Positions 1 through 8,354 of a DNA stretch of 26,935 nt are shown here, one piece after another. The notes beneath the pieces were generated by a model that made no database searches, was not told where the DNA came from, and was given only the letters and a program-made list of their open reading frames with translations. The first letter of the stretch is position 1. Each line of letters opens with the position of its first letter. Source of the DNA: Trachelipus rathkii (Eukaryota > Arthropoda > Malacostraca > Isopoda > Trachelipodidae). A program made the position numbers and the translations under genes. The DNA is taken from assembly GCA_015478945.1 (NCBI GenBank), contig JABUQX010078691.1:1-26935 (forward strand), read 5' to 3'.

Positions 1-240
1 GGGAGAGTAATGTTCACAATGCAGGATGACAGTGGTAGACGAAAAGGTATCACGCGAGATGATTGAACAATTATTCACATTCTATCTCATTCGCTACTGT
101 AAACATGCGAATGCGTATATAAACTGTCCGATGTGAGTTAGAAATTTAGGACGTTTTGTAATTAATTGAATCGGAATATGGACAAGCCAATGTCGACAGG
201 GAAATGGCCGGCATGAAATCAAAATTCCCCGGGTAGCCCG
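1..240. other. Unassigned unique-looking DNA
   Basis: No coding or repeat structure was recognised. It directly precedes the telomere-like tract. Confidence 0.4.
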
Positions 241-659
241 CATTAGGTTAGTTAGTTAAGTTATGTTAGTTAAGTTAAGTTAGTTAAGTTAAGTTAAGAA
301 GTTAAGTTAAGGTAAGTTAAGTTAGGTTAGGTTAGGGTTAGGTTTAGGTTAGGATTAAGGTTAGGTTAGGTTTAGGTTTAGGTTTAGGTTAGGTTAGGTT
401 AGGTTTGAGGTTAGGTTAGGTTAGATTAGGATTAGGTTAGGTTAGGGTTAAGTTAGTTAAGTTAAGATTAAGTTAAGTTAAGTTAAGTTAAGTTAAGTTA
501 AGTTAAGTTAGTTAAGTTAAGTTAGGTATAGTAGGTTAGGTATTTAGGTTAGGTTAGGTTTAGGTTAGGTTAGGTTAGGTTGTTAGGTTATGGTGCTTAG
601 GTAGGTAGGTAAGGTTAGTTAGGATTAGGTTGGTTAGGGTCTAGTTAGGTTGTTTGTTT
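241..659 (+). repeat. Degenerate TTAGG/TTAAG telomere-like repeat tract
   Basis: The tract is built from short units dominated by TTAGG and TTAAG, with some TTTAGG and irregular spacers. TTAAG units dominate at roughly 250-315 and 445-525, and TTAGG units at roughly 320-440 and 525-600. TTAGG is the common arthropod telomere repeat (established knowledge). The irregularity and the 26 kb of sequence to one side suggest an interstitial or subtelomeric relic, not an active chromosome end (inference). The orientation on the + strand is TTAGG. Confidence 0.85.
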
Positions 660-706
660 TGTACGTGTGAACATATACCCTCGATTTCAACTGATGAAGT
701 AATTGC

Positions 707-2912
707 CTAATGACATCCACATTCAGTGTGGTTTGATCGCTTAATGACATCCACATTCAGTGTGGTTTGATCGCTTAATGACATCCACATTCAGTGTGGT
801 TTGATCGCTTAATGACATCCACATTCAGTGTGGTTTGATCGCTTAATGACATCCACATTCAGTGTGGTTTGATCGCTTAATGACATCCACATTCAGTGTG
901 GTTTGATCGCTTAATGACATCCACATTCAGTGTGGTTTGATCGCTTAATGACATCCACATTCAGTGTGGTTTGATCGCTTAATGACATCCACATTCAGTG
1001 TGGTTTGATCGCTTAATGACATCCACATTCAGTGTGGTTTGATCGCTTAATGACATCCACATTCAGTGTGGTTTGATCGCTTAATGACATCCACATTCAG
1101 TGTGGTTTGATCGCTTAATGACATCCACATTCAGTGTGGTTTGATCGCTTAATGACATCCACATTCAGTGTGGTTTGATCGCTTAATGACATCCACATTC
1201 AGTGTGGTTTGATCGCTTAATGACATCCACATTCAGTGTGGTTTGATCGCTTAATGACATCCACATTCAGTGTGGTTTGATCGCTTAATGACATCCACAT
1301 TCAGTGTGGTTTGATCGCTTAATGACATCCACATTCAGTGTGGTTTGATCGCTTAATGACATCCACATTCAGTGTGGTTTGATCGCTTAATGACATCCAC
1401 ATTCAGTGTGGTTTGATCGCTTAATGACATCCACATTCAGTGTGGTTTGATCGCTTAATGACATCCACATTCAGTGTGGTTTGATCGCTTAATGACATCC
1501 ACATTCAGTGTGGTTTGATCGCTTAATGACATCCACATTCAGTGTGGTTTGATCGCTTAATGACATCCACATTCAGTGTGGTTTGATCGCTTAATGACAT
1601 CCACATTCAGTGTGGTTTGATCGCTTAATGACATCCACATTCAGTGTGGTTTGATCGCTTAATGACATCCACATTCAGTGTGGTTTGATCGCTTAATGAC
1701 ATCCACATTCAGTGTGGTTTGATCGCTTAATGACATCCACATTCAGTGTGGTTTGATCGCTTAATGACATCCACATTCAGTGTGGTTTGATCGCTTAATG
1801 ACATCCACATTCAGTGTGGTTTGATCGCTTAATGACATCCACATTCAGTGTGGTTTGATCGCTTAATGACATCCACATTCAGTGTGGTTTGATCGCTTAA
1901 TGACATCCACATTCAGTGTGGTTTGATCGCTTAATGACATCCACATTCAGTGTGGTTTGATCGCTTAATGACATCCACATTCAGTGTGGTTTGATCGCTT
2001 AATGACATCCACATTCAGTGTGGTTTGATCGCTTAATGACATCCACATTCAGTGTGGTTTGATCGCTTAATGACATCCACATTCAGTGTGGTTTGATCGC
2101 TTAATGACATCCACATTCAGTGTGGTTTGATCGCTTAATGACATCCACATTCAGTGTGGTTTGATCGCTTAATGACATCCACATTCAGTGTGGTTTGATC
2201 GCTTAATGACATCCACATTCAGTGTGGTTTGATCGCTTAATGACATCCACATTCAGTGTGGTTTGATCGCTTAATGACATCCACATTCAGTGTGGTTTGA
2301 TCGCTTAATGACATCCACATTCAGTGTGGTTTGATCGCTTAATGACATCCACATTCAGTGTGGTTTGATCGCTTAATGACATCCACATTCAGTGTGGTTT
2401 GATCGCTTAATGACATCCACATTCAGTGTGGTTTGATCGCTTAATGACATCCACATTCAGTGTGGTTTGATCGCTTAATGACATCCACATTCAGTGTGGT
2501 TTGATCGCTTAATGACATCCACATTCAGTGTGGTTTGATCGCTTAATGACATCCACATTCAGTGTGGTTTGATCGCTTAATGACATCCACATTCAGTGTG
2601 GTTTGATCGCTTAATGACATCCACATTCAGTGTGGTTTGATCGCTTAATGACATCCACATTCAGTGTGGTTTGATCGCTTAATGACATCCACATTCAGTG
2701 TGGTTTGATCGCTTAATGACATCCACATTCAGTGTGGTTTGATCGCTTAATGACATCCACATTCAGTGTGGTTTGATCGCTTAATGACATCCACATTCAG
2801 TGTGGTTTGATCGCTTAATGACATCCACATTCAGTGTGGTTTGATTGCTTAATGACATCCACATTCAGTGTGGTTTGATCGCTTAATGACATCCACATTC
2901 AGTGTGGTTTGA
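707..2912 (+). repeat. 34-bp satellite array, about 65 tandem copies
   Basis: A 34-bp unit repeats without a break from 707: 64 full units end at 2882 and a 30-bp partial unit ends at 2912. By eye only two substitutions were found: one in the first unit (position 707, C where later units have T) and one near 2846 (GATTGC for GATCGC). Each unit contains CCACATTCAGTGTGG, an inverted repeat with a 5-bp stem and 5-nt loop, plus a GATC site. The unit length is not a multiple of three and the unit holds TAA and TGA, so it does not code. It starts about 50 bp after the telomere-like tract. Confidence 0.97.
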
Positions 2913-3405
2913 GATCACTCCGATATTCTGCATAATAGCATAGCAAAATTTATGTTTTGCAATCGTAATTATTTTCGGAAAGGAAGAGCGATATCTAGGT
3001 TAAAAAAAATCATCTAATCAGCAAACACATGGAAGAGGTTAAAAAGGAAAACAAGTGAAATAGGAAAGGATATCTAACACCACAAACTTAAGAACGGAGC
3101 AGATTACTCTCGAAACTTGCATAAAATAGGTGAAAAAATATGGAACTCTAAAAACGAAAAAACCCACAGGATCGATTATAAAATTACAGAAATGATAGTA
3201 ATAGAGGATCTTTCGTTTCCTCTTATTAAAGTTTTTGACTTTGTACGACAAATGAAAGTTTCTGAAAGTGTAAGGTAATTGTGACACACTTTAATTATTC
3301 GGCCATGTCTCAAGAAGAGACAAAGAAAATGCAGGCTAGAATTATGTTCCACAATTTTCAGTAATACATGACGTTACCACGCGCTTGAACGACACTCTGC
3401 AATTG
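2913..3405. other. Unassigned AT-rich DNA
   Basis: This stretch after the satellite holds no recognisable gene or repeat. An 82-codon minus-strand ORF (3039-3287) is low-complexity and has no family features, so it is not annotated. Confidence 0.4.
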
Positions 3406-3681
3406 ATGAAAAGGGTTCAAGAGCTTGATGTATCTGACTGCTCATTCGGCCGTTCTAATGATAAAATAAGTGTCTTAACATCCCATGACAATTCTATTCT
3501 AACCAACTTTCTCACTATCCAACCCTTTGAAGATGTCATTAACATAACAGGAAAAACTCGTCACAATAATGGACGTCATTCCTTTCGTATCCCGTCTAAA
3601 GAGAGTATTAGTATTCTCAGACAATTGCAGTCAAGGAACAAAATGATTGAGAGTTACGAAATTGTAAGAGAAATTATATAA
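3406..3681 (+). CDS. Unrecognised small ORF
   Basis: From the first ATG the frame encodes 91 residues. The frame is open further upstream, to 3340, with no ATG there, so it could be an exon or the tail of a decayed gene. The product is hydrophilic and mixed in composition, with no signal peptide, membrane segment or motif that I recognise. Its amino-acid balance is more protein-like than most chance ORFs here, which are rich in I, Y, F and N. No promoter or splice context was identified. It may equally be a transposon remnant or chance. Confidence 0.25.
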   Translation: MKRVQELDVSDCSFGRSNDKISVLTSHDNSILTNFLTIQPFEDVINITGKTRHNNGRHSFRIPSKESISILRQLQSRNKMIESYEIVREII

Positions 3682-3989
3682 GGTTTGAATCCAGAGAGGA
3701 GAACAGTATTGCCTAGCTACGTTTTGACTTATAGCTGCAAAACATAAATTTTTCACTCTATTTTTCACTCGAGTATTAAAAAGTCAGCGCTCGATCGAAA
3801 ATGTAAAGAAATAATTCAACATACTTCTGAAATATCTCAAGAAAAACAAAAAGAATGGCAAGCGTTGTTTCAAATCATCTGTCACCGACGCCATAAACGA
3901 AATTCTACATTCGAGGAGCGATGGTGAAGACAATTAGCAGTCCGAGTAAGCATCAAAATTCGTAGACCGTACCGCCCTGTCCGTACGTC
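3682..3989. other. Unassigned DNA
   Basis: No recognisable coding segment, RNA gene or repeat was seen between the small ORF and the zinc-finger-like relic. Confidence 0.35.
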
Positions 3990-4140
3990 ATAAGGACAAG
4001 CATTTCCCTTGAAGAAGACCTTCTTGTATGGTTGAAGATGCACACCGAGATGTTTCCTGATCATTCACAGTTAGCAAGGACTTACCATGCTTGTCCGCCA
4101 TGAAGTGTCTTTCCAGTGAGCGTTTCTCTAGTGGTGCCGG
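3990..4140 (-). pseudogene. Possible decayed C2H2 zinc-finger relic
   Basis: Read on the minus strand across three frames, the segment resembles one C2H2 finger and its linkers. There is a TGK linker-like start near 4115-4125. Then comes RHFMADKHGKSLLTVND, which resembles the F-x-CDKCGKSF part with both cysteines replaced (A and H). After a frameshift comes RKHLGVH, which has the H-x3-H spacing, followed by a PYKK linker-like stretch. Only the histidine half could still bind zinc. A short ORF (3882-4064) covers the second half. It is either a fragment of a zinc-finger gene or a chance resemblance; the call rests on eye alignment only. Confidence 0.35.
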
Positions 4141-4465
4141 TCTGATCTATGAGGAAAAACGTAGCAGATTAAATGCTGAGAGAGCTAATAACTATTATTT
4201 TTGAAGTATAAGTTTTCAGCAATTTATTTCATATATAAATGAAGTTATTTATTTATTTATTAATGAAGTGGCTTTCCTCTTTCAAAGGGGGGGAGGATGA
4301 TCAAAGAGGTAGGAGAGATGCGTGTAAAAGTAGGTCCTCGTTTAGCCTCTTGGAAACCTTAGGGAACTCATTCAATTTTTTATTACTCAATATTATTACA
4401 GAGGTAAAAATATTCCAATTATTAACCTAGTATAAAAAAAAGTGGCACATTTACTGACAATATAT
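4141..4465. other. Unassigned AT-rich DNA
   Basis: Nothing recognised. A 63-codon ORF at 4239 is low-complexity and looks like chance. Confidence 0.35.
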
Positions 4466-4610
4466 AATATTCGCATTCGCAAATATTAAAATAAAAACTT
4501 TCGCATTCACATTCGAATTTGCGAATATTAAAAAAATATATATTTGCGTTCATATCCGCATGCTAGAATAGTAAAAAAAATTATTCGCATAACATTCGCA
4601 AATATTGGAA
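4466..4610. repeat. Degenerate ATTCGC-rich repeat
   Basis: Several copies of ATTCGC or its variants lie in both orientations and are often followed by AAATATT: around 4470-4490, 4500-4528, 4550-4565 and 4583-4605. Local inverted pairs exist (for example TTCGCAAATATT against TTTGCGAATATT). This could be a degenerate simple repeat or the edge of an old DNA transposon. No transposase was seen. Confidence 0.45.
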
Positions 4611-4746
4611 ACTAGATTTTCGGTCCATCATATTATATTATTATATATTATTAATATATATATCATTCATATTTACAGAATATATTCACACAATTTGTAT
4701 ACAAATTTTTATTATTATAGTATATATATATTATATTTATTATATA
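4611..4746. repeat. AT-rich simple-sequence flank
   Basis: TA and TTA runs precede the 5' LTR. Because TA runs also follow the 3' LTR, a TATA target-site duplication is possible but cannot be proven in such sequence. Confidence 0.6.
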
Positions 4747-5180
4747 TGCCTCACAATAATTATGTACAACCTCTCATAGTTTGCTCTGTATACTCCAATT
4801 CTACTATTATTTTATTATATAATGGAAATATTTTACAACCTTTTTGTAATGGCCCATTTTTTTGTGAGAGTGAGGTCGCTGCAATGGCTGCCCGGAAATG
4901 TCTTGCAATCTCGAGGGAAGCGAAGGAGTATGACTTAAGATACAAGAAGACGAAGTCGCATTGTGTGCTCGGCTTGTTAAAGGGGAAATTGTGTTTGAAA
5001 TATAAAAATTATGATATTAACCTTCACCAATATTATTAATGACTGTGAACTGACCCATTGTGTTAACTGTTAATATTGATACCATTATTTACCACCTGAT
5101 TAATTAGTCTTAGAAATAAAAATAAAAAGTAATTACCCCTTTTCATTATCACTGTATTAACTCATCAAAGGGTTATTACA
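4747..5180 (+). repeat. 5' LTR of the CsRn1-type element
   Basis: It aligns over its whole length with 12144-12587, with many small indels and substitutions. The strongest match is the last 150 bp (from TTAATGACTGTG to TTATTACA). It starts TG and ends CA. The divergence between the two LTRs, mostly in the first 300 bp, suggests an old insertion or uneven sequence quality. Confidence 0.9.
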
Positions 5181-5185
5181 AAGAA

Positions 5186-5195
5186 TGGTGACCCC
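5186..5195 (+). other. Primer-binding site, tRNA-Trp type
   Basis: TGGTGACCCC begins 5 nt after the LTR end. It is the exact complement of the last 10 nt (GGGGTCACCA) of eukaryotic tRNA-Trp with its CCA. After that the match to tRNA-Trp is broken by missing bases but resumes weakly (TTGAAC). tRNA-Trp priming is known for CsRn1-family elements. Confidence 0.8.
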
Positions 5196-5320
5196 AGATT
5201 GAACTCCCCTACCTAACTGATGTGAAGAGTATCAAACAGTGAATTAATTCAAACAGTGCCTAATTAAGACAGTGAAGAAAAAAAAGTGCCGATTCAAAAA
5301 CACAAACACACCAAAAACTA

Positions 5321-5352
<32 letters not shown>

Positions 5353-5460
5353 ATCCAAATTCCCCGAAAAGGAGTGGTGAAATAAGAAACCCTATCACAA
5401 TAGGCTAACTTTCCACCCTAAACAAAACAAAAAAAAAAAAAAAAGAAAAAACCGTTAACA
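5196..5460 (+). other. Untranslated leader with poly(A) runs
   Basis: The leader lies between the primer site and gag. It contains A runs at 5322-5351 and 5429-5444. No coding frame is apparent. Confidence 0.6.
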
Positions 5461-6685
5461 ATGCGAGAAAAAGAAAGTCACTCAGAGTTCAAACGAAAAG
5501 AAGCAACGTAGCTATTGTGACTCGGTCTCAATCGTCAAGACCCCATCACACTCCCCCAGAAGTAGCCCCTCCTGTCGAGGGGGTAAATGAAGAAGGTGAC
5601 TCGTCACTATACGAAACAGACTCGGAAAATGAAACTCAAGAAGGGTATGAAGCAACAAACCTGGTGAAGAGTCATCCTTCCCCCAATCTCTTAGGGAGAA
5701 AAGGAAGAAGGAAGAATCTCCCGCTCAATGCCATTCCCCCCTTCAACGAATTCAATGCCTTAGAGTGGATTCGGCAAACGACAATGATCTTTAACCTTAA
5801 TGAAATCATCGATCAAAGGGAGAGGGTAAGGCTTTTGGCATCAAAATTACCAAGCAAGATTACAAATTCGTTGAAACTTCCCCTAAAGGACGATTGTTAT
5901 ACTAAACTAGTCAAGGTAATAGAAAAACTTTATGCACCATCGCTAAGAACTCAGATAGAGAAGTCTTTCAATCAGGCATGAAGGAGGGAGAGCTCCCATC
6001 CGATTATGCAGTTAGAATAAAAGAAATGCTTGGATTATCCACTTTCGATTCGATAACAGACAACGATGCTAAATTTATTAGAGAACTCTTTCTCTTACGA
6101 TTGCCTAAGCAATTACAGATCTCCCTCATGACAACAGAGAAAAACCATGATTTTGAGGAATTAATTGAAATAGCCGACGACATTTTCAACAAATTTTTTT
6201 CCCCAAACGGTGCTCGCCAATCCCCCGCGGTGGGGGGAAACGAATGGCAATCTGTGAACGCCATGCGACCAGCAGAAGAAAAAGTCACCAATTCACTCAA
6301 CAGAGAGACTTCAGTACAGGAGAGGGAGATAAGTCGACTGATAATCTCTCATGAAAAATCGGCCGAAGAAATGAAGTCACTAGCCAAGAGCGTCATAGAG
6401 CTCGCGAAGACGCTGTGTCAGAATGCGAAGAACTCCCCCACCCCCAATAATGATCAAATTCAAGAGGAAGGAATTTCAACCGATCAACTTATAACAACGT
6501 TGCTGCTGGCCCTAGTACAGAAGGCCTTTTGTAGGTTCCATAGGAAATTTTTGCACCATTCATTTCGATGTGAGGGTCGATATTGTCCAATGTACACCTT
6601 GATATCGCAACCCCCGGCAACTCCTCCACCCCCACAACAGAACTCCAACATTTCGAACCAAAAAAATGGAAAGGCTGGTCCGTGA
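5461..6685 (+). pseudogene. gag: gag of the CsRn1-type element, frameshifted
   Basis: Gag would form the particle and bind element RNA. The capsid-like part is split over two frames: 5517-5981 holds PPFNEFNALEWIRQTTMIF, a typical start of this capsid family, and 5978-6685 holds FIRELFLLRLPKQLQ and an AD-rich helix typical of CsRn1 gags. The frame changes once near 5975-5981, where the first frame meets TGA; no slippery motif is present there, so a mutation is likely. The C-terminal CHCC motif at 6530-6586 (C-x2-H-x9-C-x4-C) replaces the usual zinc knuckle, followed by a proline run. The start is unclear: the ATG at 5461 opens a 16-codon frame ending in TAG, whereas the gag frame has no ATG near its beginning and is open from about 5460. 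Confidence 0.85.
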
Positions 6686-6702
6686 GACGACTCCCGGGCC
6701 AG
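6661..6702 (+). promoter_or_regulatory. Putative -1 ribosomal frameshift signal at the gag/pol junction
   Basis: In the gag frame the codons CAA AAA AAT give the heptamer A AAA AAT at 6661-6667, a valid X XXY YYZ slippery site in the correct phase. After a 7-nt spacer, CTGGTCC (6675-6681) can pair with GGGCCAG (6696-6702), making a 7-bp stem with one G-U pair and a 14-nt loop. TCCC in the loop (6692-6695) could pair with GGGA at 6721-6724, forming an H-type pseudoknot. A -1 shift moves ribosomes from gag, which stops at 6683-6685, into the overlapping pol frame, which stays open to 7983. Confidence 0.7.
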
Positions 6703-8323
6703 ATGAGGGTGAACATTGGGGGGAATGACGCTTCTGTAAGTAGATATTCTTGTGATTGTTTGCCCTGCCACTTTTGTATAAATAAGTCTAATTTTGGGCG
6801 GGGAAATATTAATTTTAACTATAGTAGAAGACGTTATTATAACAATAATCATAATAACAGTAGAAATTATAGTCGTAATTATAATAATAGAAATTACAGT
6901 AACCATAGTGTTGACGATTTTTATAATAATAATTGCTATGGTAACGAAAATATTAGTTGTAACAATAATAATTATAATAATAATGCACGTGTCGGTTATA
7001 ATAATTTCTATAATAATAATGAGCACGCTAATCTTAATGGCCATAATAGTAATAGGTATTTTAGTAATAATTGTAATTATATTAATCGTGGTTATGATGG
7101 AAATGTTAATTATGTCAATAGATTTAAATGGAGTAGAAATATCACTTGTAAGGATGATCAAGGGCAGGGGGGGATTCCTAGTGATTCACCCCCTCCCCCA
7201 CAGAAGTCGCTTGTCGCTGAGTCAGTAGGAGTAGAGTCATCTTCAATTTTAAATTGTAACTCAACGCATGATGAGGTTAATAACAATAATAGCAATAATA
7301 ATAATAATGATTGTAGAACTAGGAATGATAGTCGTAGTGATGGCAATAACGGTTTTGTAAGTTCTTATAATTGTATTGGAAATAATAACGCTGTGACTTT
7401 TGAGAACAATAGCTTTGTGAATGAGTCGCTGCCTCCACCGACGGAGTCAACCTATCCCCCTACCCCAGTCACTGGGGAGGAGGCGGGAATGGAGGCGATT
7501 CTGACTTGTGAATCTATACTTATTGATAAAAATAATGATAAAAATGAATTTGTAATTAATGAAAGGGGCGAAATTCCCTTTCTGAAAATGAATTGTATTA
7601 GTTTTAGAGATGAAGGAGATTCTTTTCCTTCCGATAAGCATGAGGGATCATTAATTTTAAGGAATAATGCATGTGACTTATCTGATAATGCTGTGGTGGA
7701 AGTTTCTGGCAACTCAACTAAAATCGTTGCAGCTGTTAAAGAAGTAATTTTTGATAAATTGTATTATATTTCGGACGCAACTAACAATGAGACTTATTTA
7801 CTAGACTGTGGGAGTTGCCTCGACCTTTTAATTGCTACTGAATCGGATAAGGAGGAGGCCCCGATTGGGAGTGCCAGGGCCGCGAACGGAGGCTGTATCC
7901 ATATTTATAAAAAAATAATGACTAAGGTTGACTTGGGGTTGGGCAGACCTTATGACTTGCCATGCCTACGCTTCAGATATTAAATTCAATGTCTTAGGCA
8001 TGCCTTTTCTCAAAAAACACGGGTTCATCATTGACTTTAGGTACCATTTTTTACTAGATACCAGCACTAGACGTAGTATTTCTCTTTGTAACGAAGCTTT
8101 TGATTTTTCCAAGCATGTTCGGAACTCTATCCTCCCGCTAGCCGCTGTCTCTTTAAATATACCGCTTTGCGAATATGAATTAGTTAATGATTTAATTAGA
8201 AAGTACCAAGTTTTGTTCGTAAATCCTTATAAAGCACCTAATTTAGATTTAAAGAATGATCAACTCAAAAGATGGCGCTTTATTTGTACAAAGTACCGGA
8301 GAAAAGGGGGCGGCTTTTTTTGA
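6667..8323 (+). pseudogene. pol: pol N-terminus: asparagine-rich region and aspartic protease, frameshifted
   Basis: After the putative -1 shift this frame runs to 7983. It first has a Cys-containing segment, then an Asn/Tyr-rich stretch (about 6780-7145) and a second Asn run (about 7276-7330), with proline patches between. The aspartic protease follows: LLDCGS with the catalytic Asp codon at 7804-7806, then the A-A-N-G flap-like motif near 7877-7890. The end of the protease, with LGMPFLKKHGFIIDF, lies in another frame (7928-8323); the shift is near 7950. The usual D-T/S-G-A/S is D-C-G-S here, an unusual second residue. The poly-Asn expansion is not a normal part of the family. The product probably cannot be made intact from this copy. 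Confidence 0.8.
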
Positions 8324-8354
8324 CAGCTGGGAGAACAATTTCGTCGCTCAGTAA

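Noticed and set aside
707..2912. CRISPR-like regular array
   Set aside because: There are no variable spacers: all 34 bp repeat directly. The context is eukaryotic and no cas genes exist.
4605..5039. 144-codon ORF over the 5' LTR
   Set aside because: It spans TA-rich flank and LTR, is Tyr/Ile low-complexity, and the equivalent frame is broken in the 3' LTR.
5975..5985. Programmed frameshift inside gag
   Set aside because: No slippery heptamer or structure is visible at the frame change, so an indel is more likely.
6484..7228. Long I/V/T-rich ORFs on both strands (6484-7161 minus, 6794-7228 plus)
   Set aside because: They are shadows of the AAT/AAC-rich pol frame. Their composition is pure repeat bias with no protein motif.
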